A DNA stretch of 54,410 nt from the IMG/VR virus record IMGVR_UViG_3300044739_000092, positions 1 through 54,410 of that record. One strand, written 5' to 3'. Below are positions 14,145-21,632 of the stretch, piece after piece. The notes below the pieces were generated by a model that was not told the DNA's origin, did no database searches, and saw nothing but the letters and a program-made list of their open reading frames with translations. A program made the translations under genes and the position numbers. Numbering within the stretch: position 1 is the stretch's first letter; every line of letters begins with the position of its first letter. This DNA is from a virus.

Positions 14145-14317
14145 CTGGCGTCGAGTTGGCGGCCAGCTACGACCCGCCCGTGATGTCCGACACGGTTCCC
14201 CGCCGGCGTGTGTGCCGTCTCCACCACGTCGGCTGGCCGTGCGGTGTTCCGGCCCGGCTGGACTTCGAGGTCCGCGCCTTCCACACCCTCACCGACCCCA
14301 CCGAGGAGACACCGTGA
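14141..14317 (+). CDS. 58-residue protein of unknown function
   Basis: Short protein with RRRVCRLHHVGWPCGVPARL, a Cys/His pair pattern that could bind metal. GTG start and stop both in four-base overlaps. No family recognised. Confidence 0.5.
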   Translation: MTGVELAASYDPPVMSDTVPRRRVCRLHHVGWPCGVPARLDFEVRAFHTLTDPTEETP

Positions 14318-14553
14318 TGATCCCCGTCCGAGTTCAGCGTGATCAAGCTCCGGTCCTCGCGAGCGGCGGGCGCGTGTTCCCGATGAAGCCCGGTCATCCG
14401 CTGCACGGCACGGAGTGCCCTGCGTGTGGCGAGGCCCTCGCCGGTGACGTGGTGCTTGTCTACGTCGGCCGGGAGCCGGACGGTCTCCGTGACGGGTGGA
14501 CGACTGGCGGGTCGGTGGCCGTCCACAAGCCGTGCGCCGAGGTGACCCCGTGA
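14314..14553 (+). CDS. 79-residue protein with CPAC motif
   Basis: The pattern MKPGHPLHGTECPACGEAL followed by DVVLVYVGREP and VAVHKPC resembles small zinc-binding proteins of phages in which C-x2-C and a distant H-x2-C bind one zinc. The GTG at 14314 overlaps the previous stop; ATG at 14317 is an equally possible start because GAGGAG lies 9 bases before it. Confidence 0.55.
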   Translation: MMIPVRVQRDQAPVLASGGRVFPMKPGHPLHGTECPACGEALAGDVVLVYVGREPDGLRDGWTTGGSVAVHKPCAEVTP

Positions 14554-14927
14554 CCGAGCCGACGCCGGACCCGCAGTGGCCGCGTCGGGTGGGTGAGCGG
14601 CACGCCGAGCTTCTTCGGCAGGTCGCTGACCTCACCGCCGAGCGGGACGCGCTCCGGCGGCAGGTCGACGCCGCGAAGCCCACGCCGACCCCGGACGACG
14701 ACCGGTACGTGATCGTGCCGATCCAGACACCCGACGGCGTGGTCCGCTGGCGCATCCCCCGGGCGCCGTTGACCATCCCGGCCCCGGAACAGGCCACCGC
14801 CGATCCACAGCGGACCGGCAAGCCTCCTCAGCCTGCCCAGGAGCCACGAACACCCGCCCCCGGGTCACCCAGTACCCCCGAAACGCTTAGCGAGCGGCTC
14901 AGCGCCCCAGACAGGGGCACGGCATGA
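14550..14927 (+). CDS. 125-residue coiled-coil protein with disordered tail
   Basis: Residues ~12-42 form a coiled coil (RHAELLRQVADLTAERDALRRQ); a short strand region (YVIVPIQTPDGVVRWRIP) and a long Pro/Ala/Thr-rich tail follow. Start and end are in four-base overlaps. No function assigned. Confidence 0.55.
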   Translation: MTEPTPDPQWPRRVGERHAELLRQVADLTAERDALRRQVDAAKPTPTPDDDRYVIVPIQTPDGVVRWRIPRAPLTIPAPEQATADPQRTGKPPQPAQEPRTPAPGSPSTPETLSERLSAPDRGTA

Positions 14928-15232
14928 CCCTCCACGGACAGGTCACCGCGCGCATCGACAGCATGGAACGGCAAGCCCGACGCGCCCTCGGCTGGACCGG
15001 GCGCGTCCACGGCTGGCGCGGCCGGAACGTGGAGATCGACGCCCAGTGGACGGTCGACGTGTGGGTGCCATCGCTGCGCCGCCGCGCCGAACGACACGAG
15101 CCGGTGGACCTGGGTCGTGTGGAGCACTGCTGCCAGTGGTGCTGCCATCCCGAGGACTGCGAGGACTGGCCATGCCCGGACTACCGGGATCTCTGCGCAG
15201 AGCTCGGCATCAACCCCGAGGAGACGACGTGA
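14924..15232 (+). CDS. 102-residue protein with a Cys-rich C-terminus
   Basis: N-terminal helix with many Arg, WTGRVHGWRGRNVEID and a C-terminal cluster HCCQWCCHPEDCEDWPCPDYRDLCAELG with seven cysteines. Proteins ending CxDYRDLCAELGI recur in actinophages. The Cys spacing suggests a metal site. Function unknown. Confidence 0.55.
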   Translation: MTLHGQVTARIDSMERQARRALGWTGRVHGWRGRNVEIDAQWTVDVWVPSLRRRAERHEPVDLGRVEHCCQWCCHPEDCEDWPCPDYRDLCAELGINPEETT

Positions 15233-15411
15233 AGAAGCCGCTGCTGTGCCGCCTCGGCTGGCACAGCACCTACGTGTGGGATCCGTACGGCGTCGAGTGC
15301 TGCAACTGGTGCGACTGGCGGAGCCGCGAGATCACCCCATCCGAGATCACCTTCTGGAACTCCGACGGCGTCATCGAAGCCATGCGACAGCGCTACAGCC
15401 CAGACGCGTAG
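15229..15411 (+). CDS. 60-residue protein of unknown function
   Basis: Small protein with LLCRLGWHSTYVWD and VECCNWCDWRSRE; the W-C-x2-C core resembles a one-zinc ribbon. GTG start in a four-base overlap; it ends the unbroken overlap chain, with 36 bases before the next gene. Confidence 0.55.
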   Translation: MKKPLLCRLGWHSTYVWDPYGVECCNWCDWRSREITPSEITFWNSDGVIEAMRQRYSPDA

Positions 15412-15447
15412 CCGCACCATCCGCACCGCCCGAGGGGGGCCCGCACC

Positions 15448-16173
15448 ATGCTCGAACCGACCGAACCCAACCGATGCGCACGCGGACACCGCTGCGCCAA
15501 CCGCCAAACCAACAACGGACCCCAAGGCCAAGAACACGTCGGCGCCACCTGCGACCGGCCACTCTGCGACCCATGCCTCGACCACCTCTCCCGCATCCTC
15601 CGCGACCTCCCCAACCTCTACGCCCAACTCCACGCCCACCTCGGCACCCAACAACCAGGCGACGGACGCGGCGGCACCACCGGCCTCAAAGTCCCCATCA
15701 ACCTCGGCGTCGAAGCCCTCATGGCACGCATGATCATGATCGTCACCTCCTGGGAAGAAGTCGTCCGCGACCGCGCCGGCCACCTCCCCGCCTACGCCGA
15801 CCGAGTCCGATCCGGCACCCAACTCCTCACCGCCTGCGGCTACCTCGCCCAACGCACCACCGCCCTCGTGGCCCTCGACTGGTGCCTCGTCACCCGCATG
15901 ACTGGCATCGAATGGGAGTGGGTCGAGATGAACGGGCCTGGCGCCGCCCTGGAACTGTTCGCGTTGGAGTACTCGGTGCGGCGCGCGATCGGCACCGCCA
16001 AAGAGACCGAGCTCCTCGCCGAGCCGTGCTGGACATGCGGTGTCCGGGCCCTCGTGAGGGACACCGGCAGCAACACCATCCAGTGCGCCGGATGCGGTGT
16101 CACAATCAGCCTGGACGAACACGAGGCGTTCAAGTACCGGCAGGCACACATGACCGGGAGGCTCACGTCGTGA
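15448..16173 (+). CDS. 241-residue zinc-ribbon protein of unknown function
   Basis: The N-terminus has RCARGHRCANRQ and CDRPLCDPCLDHL, a Cys4-Cys4 like arrangement; the C-terminus has a second ribbon (CWTCGVRAL, then IQCAGCGVTISL) typical of host RNA polymerase or Mu Com-like ribbons. The middle is helical. Related proteins of similar length are common in actinophage early regions near a small HTH gene, as here. Third-position C use is extreme in the first 450 bases and drops afterwards, which may mean two joined pieces. A role in transcription control is possible. Confidence 0.6.
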   Translation: MLEPTEPNRCARGHRCANRQTNNGPQGQEHVGATCDRPLCDPCLDHLSRILRDLPNLYAQLHAHLGTQQPGDGRGGTTGLKVPINLGVEALMARMIMIVTSWEEVVRDRAGHLPAYADRVRSGTQLLTACGYLAQRTTALVALDWCLVTRMTGIEWEWVEMNGPGAALELFALEYSVRRAIGTAKETELLAEPCWTCGVRALVRDTGSNTIQCAGCGVTISLDEHEAFKYRQAHMTGRLTS

Positions 16174-16454
16174 TCCTGGAACACAACGACCAGGTGTTCC
16201 TGCTGGAACGCCAGATCATGCGCATCTCCCGAGCAGCAGAAGCCGCCCACGTGACCCCCCAGACCATCCACGGATGGATCACCCGCGGCTACCTCAACGC
16301 CAGCGGCGAACGGGCCTTCGTCACAGCGCACATCGAGGACGGCCGGCGGTACGTGATCCTCGCCGACGTGCTCCGCGCCGAAGCTGTCACGTCAACCCGT
16401 GGCCGCGGTAGAACCCGGGCCCGGCCGGAGCTTCCACCGCGTGTCGCTGCTTGA
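16170..16454 (+). CDS. Helix-turn-helix protein (MerR/excisionase type)
   Basis: 94 residues. FLLERQIMRISRAAEAAHV then TPQTIHGWITRGYL is a helix-turn-helix of the MerR/Xis DNA-binding type, used by many phage excisionases and by regulators that read a B-like recognition helix with a short wing. The tail is Arg-rich. As last gene of the early operon it could be the recombination directionality factor or a switch to late genes. GTG start in a four-base overlap. Confidence 0.65.
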   Translation: MILEHNDQVFLLERQIMRISRAAEAAHVTPQTIHGWITRGYLNASGERAFVTAHIEDGRRYVILADVLRAEAVTSTRGRGRTRARPELPPRVAA

Positions 16455-16542
16455 CCGTTCAAAGTCATTGTGAGAGCCTCCCCGTGGGAGAAGTCTGCCC
16501 ATAGGCGCTGAACCGAGGCCACTGCCCGGTGTAGATGCCACC

Positions 16543-16573
16543 AAAGCCCCCGCCTCCCCCCGGCGGGGGCTTT
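16543..16573 (+). terminator. Intrinsic terminator at end of early operon
   Basis: Arms AAAGCCCCCGCC and GGCGGGGGCTTT, 12 bp perfect, loop of seven bases, then TCTC. Stem and U-rich end are those of a factor-independent terminator. The 188 bases between the HTH gene and the sigma gene otherwise contain no ORF that can be supported. Confidence 0.85.
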
Positions 16574-16641
16574 CTCATGCCCAACCCCCGGAGGTGCGCT
16601 GTGGCTGCCTCCTGCGCCGAAACTTGCGCCTCCCCGGGCTG

Positions 16642-17244
16642 ATGCGAACTACCAACCCGGACCCGCACCGCACCATCCGAGCGGCCCGCACGCTGGTCTC
16701 CGACTTCCTCCGAGCCACGCCGCTACTCGAGCACCACCGCGACGAGATGCTGTCCGACGCTCTCCACGCCGCCGTCGTGTACCTGCCCAGATGGCAGTCG
16801 GACCGCGGATGCACGGTGCACACGTTCCTGAGGATGAAGATGCGGTACGCCGTCATCGACGGCATCCGCGACCGGGCGCCGATCGGGCGCGGCCGGTACC
16901 AGCGCGGTGTCCGCCTCGAACACCTACCGGACTGGCAGCTGGACTCCCTGTCGCTGGAATACGTCCTCGACTGCGCGGCGTCACACGGGAAGTCCGGTGA
17001 CCGGCCGGAGGGCATGTTCCCCGACCCGCAGGCTGAGCGTGCCTACGCCGAAGTGGACGCGCGTCTGGCCGTGCGGCAGCTGCTGGCGATGCTGTCGGAC
17101 AGGCAACGTGAAGTCATCATCCGCATCGACCTCGGCGGTGAGACGGGCCGCGACGTGGCAGCCGACTGGGGTGTCTCCGAGTCGGCAGTCAGCCAAGTCC
17201 ACACGCAGGCCATGAGGCGCATGCGGAAGGAGCTGGAACGGTGA
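16642..17244 (+). CDS. Sigma-70 family RNA polymerase sigma factor (phage)
   Basis: 200 residues. Region 2 is seen in RWQSDRGCTVHTFLRMKMRYAVIDGIRD, with the conserved Y-x-x-I-D-x-x-R helix; region 4 is RQLLAMLSDRQREVIIRIDLGGET, then VAADWGVSESAVSQVHTQAMRRMR, an HTH. It resembles FliA/SigB-type short sigma factors. ATG 16642 gives a start at the domain; a GTG at 16594 in frame is possible, but GGAGG lies too near it. Placement right after the early terminator and before packaging genes suggests that it directs middle or late transcription, a scheme that is rare in siphophages of actinobacteria. Confidence 0.8.
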   Translation: MRTTNPDPHRTIRAARTLVSDFLRATPLLEHHRDEMLSDALHAAVVYLPRWQSDRGCTVHTFLRMKMRYAVIDGIRDRAPIGRGRYQRGVRLEHLPDWQLDSLSLEYVLDCAASHGKSGDRPEGMFPDPQAERAYAEVDARLAVRQLLAMLSDRQREVIIRIDLGGETGRDVAADWGVSESAVSQVHTQAMRRMRKELER

Positions 17245-17834
17245 TCCCCCAAGCGGGCGACATCGGGCTCACCGTCATCACCGGGCCCCTGGGTTGGCTG
17301 ATCCGTGTCGGACAGTGGGCCAGCCTCGACGGCGCCCCGTACCAGCACGCGTTCCTCGTCACCGACGACGACGGCGGCACGATCGAAGCGATGCCCGGCC
17401 GGCGCGGTGTTCGCCCCAACCACGCCGACAACTACGACCCGGCGCGCACCGTCTACCTCCGCGTCGAGCAGAGCGACGACGACCGGCGGGAAGTCGCCCG
17501 GCAAGGCTCCGCGCTCCTCGGCCGCCGCTACTCCTACGCCCAGTACCCGGCACTCGGGCTCCTCGCCGCATCCGAATGGGCGGCGAAGCTCACCGGCCAG
17601 CCGAAGCAGGAACTGCGCCCCGGGTGGCTGCTGCGGTACATCGCCGACAGCCGCCGGGTCATCTGCTCACAGACAGTCGACGAGGCGTTCGTGCAGGCCC
17701 GGAAGGTGCGGGCCACCGTCGCCGAGCTGTTCGACGACCAGCGCGCTCCGGGTGATGTCAGCCCGGGTGACCTGTGGCTGGACGTGACCGCCCCGCACAT
17801 CCGGTTCAACCCGTACGCCGCGGAGGCGTCGTGA
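17241..17834 (+). CDS. NlpC/P60-like (permuted papain fold) hydrolase
   Basis: 197 residues. Pattern of permuted NlpC/P60 (YaeF/YiiX-like): GDIGLTVITGP then PYQHAFLVTDDDGGTIEAMP with the active-site His, and RRVICSQTVDEAF with the Cys late in the chain. Substrates of this group are amide or ester bonds in lipids, peptides or the cell wall. It has no signal peptide. Gene starts with GTG in a four-base overlap with the sigma gene. Activity against the cell wall or a host protein is possible. Confidence 0.65.
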   Translation: MIPQAGDIGLTVITGPLGWLIRVGQWASLDGAPYQHAFLVTDDDGGTIEAMPGRRGVRPNHADNYDPARTVYLRVEQSDDDRREVARQGSALLGRRYSYAQYPALGLLAASEWAAKLTGQPKQELRPGWLLRYIADSRRVICSQTVDEAFVQARKVRATVAELFDDQRAPGDVSPGDLWLDVTAPHIRFNPYAAEAS

Positions 17835-18028
17835 TCCTGATCCACGAACTCGACCTGACCGCGCACGAGACACGCCGGCGGGCCGAGGTACTCAACGCCG
17901 TCCCCGACTGGGACCCTGCTGCTGTCCTCGACGGTGAGGCCGAGGCGTACGCCCTGCTGTACTCGGGCCTGGACCCGGCGCAGACCGCCATCTACGACGA
18001 GCTCCGTTCGGCTGGGGTGTTTCCCTGA
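17831..18028 (+). CDS. DUF6400-like small protein
   Basis: 65 residues: LDLTAHETRRRAEVLNAV, PDWDPAAVLDGEAEAYALLYSGLDPAQTAIYDELRSAGV. The helix pair with YxLLYSGLDxxQ is a pattern seen in small actinobacterial proteins grouped as DUF6400; family name is from memory. No function known. Four-base overlap at the start, one-base junction at the end. Confidence 0.6.
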   Translation: MILIHELDLTAHETRRRAEVLNAVPDWDPAAVLDGEAEAYALLYSGLDPAQTAIYDELRSAGVFP

Positions 18029-18240
18029 TGCCGCTCGACCCCACCGCTGACCGTGCGCGCCGCGCCTGGCTCCCCTGCCCCGCCTGCAACCACGGCGGGA
18101 ACTGCGACACCTGCGAAGCCGGCCGCACCTGCTCCAGCCACTGGCAGTTCCTCCTCGCGAACACCGGCCACGTGCTGCACCTGCAATGCCCCGCCTGCGC
18201 GCACCTCTGGGACCACGACACGCCCCGAACGGCAGCGTGA
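18028..18240 (+). CDS. 70-residue zinc-ribbon-like protein
   Basis: Seven cysteines: CPACNHGGNCDTCEAGRTC and CPACAHLW. Proteins of this type are very common in actinomycetes and phages (H-C rich ribbon with VLHLQCPACxHLW) and lack a known role. One-base stop/start junctions on both sides. Confidence 0.65.
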   Translation: MPLDPTADRARRAWLPCPACNHGGNCDTCEAGRTCSSHWQFLLANTGHVLHLQCPACAHLWDHDTPRTAA

Positions 18241-18458
18241 TGGCCTACCCGAACGGGCCACTCAACCGGCTCCCCCGCAACATCCGCGCCGAGATGTGGC
18301 TCATCGACCACCTCATCGCCCGCACACCCCTCGAAGAACGCGCCACCGCCTGGATGGAGACGAACATGCGGCACCTACTCCGTACCGCCGCCGTCCTCGC
18401 CCTCCTCGGCGTCGTCTGGCTCACCGCCCCACAGCTCACCGCCCTGGCCGTGGCCTGA
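18240..18458 (+). CDS. 72-residue small membrane protein
   Basis: A basic, helical N-terminal part (RNIRAEMWLIDHLIART) and a single C-terminal hydrophobic helix (LLRTAAVLALLGVVWLTAPQL). It would be a tail-anchored membrane protein. Unknown function. Confidence 0.55.
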   Translation: MAYPNGPLNRLPRNIRAEMWLIDHLIARTPLEERATAWMETNMRHLLRTAAVLALLGVVWLTAPQLTALAVA

Positions 18459-18628
18459 TGACCACCGTCCACACGTACCCCGTGAACGACCTCATCGAGC
18501 ACGACACCGACGGTGGCGACTGTCCATGCGGACCCGCCACCGAACCCGTGCCGCGCGACGACGGCACCATCGGCTGGCAGGTCATCCACCACAGCCTCGA
18601 CGGACGCGAACAGACCGAGGCCCAGTGA
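18458..18628 (+). CDS. 56-residue protein of unknown function
   Basis: Sequence TYPVNDLIEHDTDGGDCPCGPATEP followed by WQVIHHSLDGRE. This is a recurring small actinobacterial/phage family with a C-x-C motif and conserved HDT. No function known. Sits in a one-base junction with the membrane-protein gene. Confidence 0.65.
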   Translation: MTTVHTYPVNDLIEHDTDGGDCPCGPATEPVPRDDGTIGWQVIHHSLDGREQTEAQ

Positions 18629-18900
18629 GGACCCCAGAACAGCAGGCCGCGGACGACGCGCTCACGGCAGCCATCCAGCAATGCCACGAGGCCTACGACT
18701 GGGACGCGGGAGTCCTCACCGAGTACGTCGTCGTCACAGCCTCAATGCGATGGGACGACGACGGCACAGGCATCACAGCCATCGGCACGATCTTCCGGGA
18801 CAGCAACCTGCCGTACCACCACGCGCTCGGCCTCACCGACTACGCGAGCACGCGCTTTCGGGCCACCATCGCCGGGAACGCCGACCTCGACACAGACTGA
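18625..18900 (+). CDS. 91-residue protein of unknown function
   Basis: Helix (QQAADDALTAAIQQCHEAY) then strands (LTEYVVVTASMRW, GITAIGTIFRD) and LPYHHALGLTDYASTRFRATIAG. Similar proteins recur near terminase genes in actinophages. GTG start in a four-base overlap. Confidence 0.6.
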   Translation: MRTPEQQAADDALTAAIQQCHEAYDWDAGVLTEYVVVTASMRWDDDGTGITAIGTIFRDSNLPYHHALGLTDYASTRFRATIAGNADLDTD

Positions 18901-18917
18901 CCCGGTGAAGGCCCTGA

Positions 18918-19040
18918 CTACCGCTGGGCCTGCTGCTTCTCCACCGCGGCGAGCAGCTTCTCCAGCAGCTCATTCGTCCGCTTCTGCTCCTCGAGCTGCT
19001 TCTTCGTCCACCACAAGATCTGCGTCTCATTGAAGCCCAT
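18918..19040 (-). CDS. 40-residue helical protein on the opposite strand
   Basis: MGFNETQILWWTKKQ then LEEQKRTNELLEKLLAAVEK, a single amphipathic helix of a kind seen as tiny genes in other actinophages. It lies antisense in the 172-base gap before the HNH gene and has no clear ribosome site. Composition argues for a real peptide; expression is unsure. Confidence 0.45.
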   Translation of the reverse strand: MGFNETQILWWTKKQLEEQKRTNELLEKLLAAVEKQQAQR

Positions 19041-19072
19041 CACGCGAGAGTAGCCACGAACAAGGACACGCC

Positions 19073-19354
19073 GTGACCGCATGGGCGAACAGCACCCGAG
19101 CCCAGCGCCTACCCGGCAACTGGCAGACCCTCCGCCGGCGCATCCTCGCCCGCGACAAAGGCATCTGCCAGCTGCGCCTACCTGGGTGCACACACAGGGC
19201 CACCGACGTCGACCACATCGACAACCGTGACGACCACGGAGACGGCAACCTGCAAGCCGCATGCTCCCCGTGCAACCAGGCCAAGAACCTGCTCACCCGA
19301 CCCAAGCCGCCCAGCACACGACGACCAGTCGAACAGCACCCCGGACTCAGGTAG
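19073..19354 (+). CDS. HNH endonuclease of the packaging module
   Basis: 93 residues: WQTLRRRILARDKGICQLRLPGC, TDVDHIDNRDDHGDGNL and CSPCNQAKNLLTRP. All HNH elements (two Cys pairs, DH, N, K) are present. HNH genes of this length placed immediately before the terminase genes are known to assist cos cleavage by the terminase in HK97-like phages. GTG start. Confidence 0.88.
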   Translation: MTAWANSTRAQRLPGNWQTLRRRILARDKGICQLRLPGCTHRATDVDHIDNRDDHGDGNLQAACSPCNQAKNLLTRPKPPSTRRPVEQHPGLR

Positions 19355-19368
19355 GGGGCACCACCCCC
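19352..19368. other. Candidate cos region
   Basis: The 126-base gap between HNH and terminase small subunit starts with a palindrome, AGGGGG-CACCA-CCCCCT. cos sites of HK97-type phages usually lie in this gap, and the HNH points to a cos mechanism. No overhang can be derived from an integrated copy, so this is a guess at the position. The rest of the gap (to 19480) shows no ORF. Confidence 0.35.
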
Positions 19369-19480
19369 TCCCCCACCACGCCGGAACACCGTGAGGTGCT
19401 GCGGCTAGGGCTGGTTCCGGGTCTGGGACTTTTCGCACCCCTGCCCGACATGGGCTCTTTCCCGACACGGGAGGCACGTC

Positions 19481-19954
19481 ATGGCTGGTCATGGGCCTGC
19501 TCCGAAGGATCCCAGTAGGCGTGTACGGAAGGGCTCTGATCCTGTTCCGCTGCGGGTGATCTCCGCGGAGCCTGTCGCTCAGCCCGCGTTGCCGACGTTC
19601 GAGGTCGAGGTCGACGGGGAGCTGAACGAGTTCCGGTGGCCGCCGCGCACTGTCGAGTGGTGGCAGATGTGGGCGGACTCTCCGCTGTCGGCGGAGTTCA
19701 CGTCGACGGATTGGTCGGAGCTGCTGGACACCGCTCTCCTGCATGCGCGGTTCTGGTCGGGGCAGCTGTCGTTGGCGTCGGAGTTGCGGCTGCGGGTGGC
19801 GAAGTTCGGTGCGACTCCGGAGGACCGGGCTCGGTTGCGGATCACGTTCGCGCAGGCGGATGAGGCTGAGGACAAGCGGCCGAAGTCGCCGTCGTCTAGG
19901 GCGCGCCGCGGTGGGCTGCAGGGTCTTCCGGGGGCCGAGTCTCAGGGCGCGTGA
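19481..19954 (+). CDS. Terminase small subunit
   Basis: 157 residues. Begins AGHGPAPKDPSRRVRKGSD, the basic start of actinophage small terminases of P27-like type, then WPPRTVEWWQMWADSPLSAEF and a helical core, with an Arg/Lys/Ser-rich tail. Binds the packaging site and recruits the large subunit. It lies between HNH and the ATPase-nuclease gene, as expected. Confidence 0.85.
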   Translation: MAGHGPAPKDPSRRVRKGSDPVPLRVISAEPVAQPALPTFEVEVDGELNEFRWPPRTVEWWQMWADSPLSAEFTSTDWSELLDTALLHARFWSGQLSLASELRLRVAKFGATPEDRARLRITFAQADEAEDKRPKSPSSRARRGGLQGLPGAESQGA

Positions 19955-19957
19955 CGC

Positions 19958-21619
19958 GTGCCGTGGAAGCCGTCTGAGCCGGGTGAGGTGCCGACACTCG
20001 GCTGGATCGTGATCGACTGGATCACCGAGTTTCTGGCCGCGCCCGATCGGGGCGAGTATGAGCCGTTCGTGCTGTACCGCGAGCAGGAGGACTTCGTTCT
20101 CCGGTTCTACGAGATCAACCCTCACACCGGCCGGCGGCGACGCCGGCGCGGGGTGTACTCGCGGCCACGAGGGCACGGCAAGAGCCCGTTTCTGGCTGCG
20201 CTGGCTCTGGCGGAGGCGTTGGCCCCGGTGGTTCCGGATGGCTGGGACTCCGATGGTCAGCCGGTGGGGCGGCCGTGGTCGACGGTGCGGACGCCGCTGG
20301 TGCAGATCTTGGCTGTCTCGGAGAAGCAGACGACGAACACGTGGTCGCCGCTGCTCGAGATGACCGCCGGCCCGGTTCTGGATGCGTATCCGGGGCTTGA
20401 GCCGCTGGACACGATGGTGAACCTGCCGCGGGGGCGTATCGAGCCGATCACGAGCTCGGCTCGGACGGTGAAGGGTAACCGGGCCGTGTTCGCGGTGATG
20501 GACCAGACCGAGGAGTGGGTGCCTTCCAACGGGGGGCTGAAGCTGTTCGAGAACGTGAAGAACAACACCGCGAAGGTCGGCGGTAGTTTCGTCGAGTCGC
20601 CGAACGCGTTCACGCCGGGCGACGGGTCGGTTGCGGAGCAGTCGGCGGCGTTCTGGTCGGCGATCCGTGAGGGCCGCGCGAGGGACGACGGCTTGTACTA
20701 CGACCACCGTGAGGCGCCGCCCGAGACGGACATGACGGACCGGGAATCGTTGGTGATCGGGCTGCGGGCGGCGTACGGCGACTCGTCGGACCACCCGGGC
20801 GGGTGCGTGCTGCACGACCCGCCGTGCCTACCGGGGCATGTGAACTTGGACCATCTCGTGGCGACGATCTGGGACCCGACGTCGGATCCGCAGGTGTCGC
20901 GCGCGGACTTCCTGAACCAGATCACGCACGCGTCGAACTCGTGGTTGTCGCAGCCTGAGTGGGCCGGGTGCGCGAAGCCGGCCCTGGTGGTTTCGGACGG
21001 GGATCCGATCACGATCGGTTTCGACGGGTCGAAGGGCCGCAAGAGGGGTGTCGCGGACTCGACGGCGCTCGTTGGGTGCCGCGTCTCGGACGGTCACATG
21101 TGGCCGATCGCGGTGTGGGAGCAGCCTGAGGGTCTTGCCGGCAAGGGCTGGGAGGTTCCGGTCGTCGAGGTCGACGCGGCCGTGCACTCCACGTTCGCCA
21201 GCCGGAACGTGGTCGGGTTCTACGCGGACCCGGCGAAGTACGAGTCGTACGTGGCGGCGTGGGAAGCGAAGTACCACCCGCGGCTGAAGGTGAAGGCCAG
21301 CCAGAAGCACCCCATCGAGTGGTGGATCAACGGCGGCCGGTCGCGGATCGTGACGCAGGCGATCGAGCAGCTGCACTCGGCGGTCGTGGGGCAGGAGATG
21401 TCCCACGACGGGTCGTTCGTGCTGACGCGGCACTTCCTGAACGCCCGCCGGGTCAAGGGCCCGGGTAACGGCATCTGGATCGGCAAGGAGCACCCGGACT
21501 CCGCGAACAAGGTCGACGCCGCGTGGGCTGGCGTTGCCGCGTACGCGGCCCGCCTGGACGCTGTGGCCGCCGGCCTGGCGACCCAAACCGAGTTCGTGAT
21601 GCCGCGCCGGTTGCGCTGA
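19958..21619 (+). CDS. Terminase large subunit
   Basis: 553 residues. The ATPase half has SRPRGHGKSP near residues 68-77 (Walker A) and AVMDQTEEW near 178-186 (Walker B with catalytic Glu). The nuclease half has IGFDGSKGRKRGVADSTALVG (first Asp), VDAAVHSTFAS and HPDSANKVDAAWAGVAAYA (last Asp). This is an HK97/P27-type packaging motor. GTG start three bases after the small subunit stop. Confidence 0.95.
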   Translation: MPWKPSEPGEVPTLGWIVIDWITEFLAAPDRGEYEPFVLYREQEDFVLRFYEINPHTGRRRRRRGVYSRPRGHGKSPFLAALALAEALAPVVPDGWDSDGQPVGRPWSTVRTPLVQILAVSEKQTTNTWSPLLEMTAGPVLDAYPGLEPLDTMVNLPRGRIEPITSSARTVKGNRAVFAVMDQTEEWVPSNGGLKLFENVKNNTAKVGGSFVESPNAFTPGDGSVAEQSAAFWSAIREGRARDDGLYYDHREAPPETDMTDRESLVIGLRAAYGDSSDHPGGCVLHDPPCLPGHVNLDHLVATIWDPTSDPQVSRADFLNQITHASNSWLSQPEWAGCAKPALVVSDGDPITIGFDGSKGRKRGVADSTALVGCRVSDGHMWPIAVWEQPEGLAGKGWEVPVVEVDAAVHSTFASRNVVGFYADPAKYESYVAAWEAKYHPRLKVKASQKHPIEWWINGGRSRIVTQAIEQLHSAVVGQEMSHDGSFVLTRHFLNARRVKGPGNGIWIGKEHPDSANKVDAAWAGVAAYAARLDAVAAGLATQTEFVMPRRLR

Positions 21620-21632
21620 GAGGGGGTTTCGG

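Noticed and set aside
16455-16641. tRNA gene in the gap after the early operon
   Set aside because: A partial cloverleaf-like stretch was considered, but there is no T-loop GTTCRA motif or acceptor stem; the only clear structure is the terminator.
19178-20815. 545-codon minus-strand frame opposite the terminase genes
   Set aside because: Shadow of HNH and both terminase genes, very rich in Arg and Pro, no recognisable fold.
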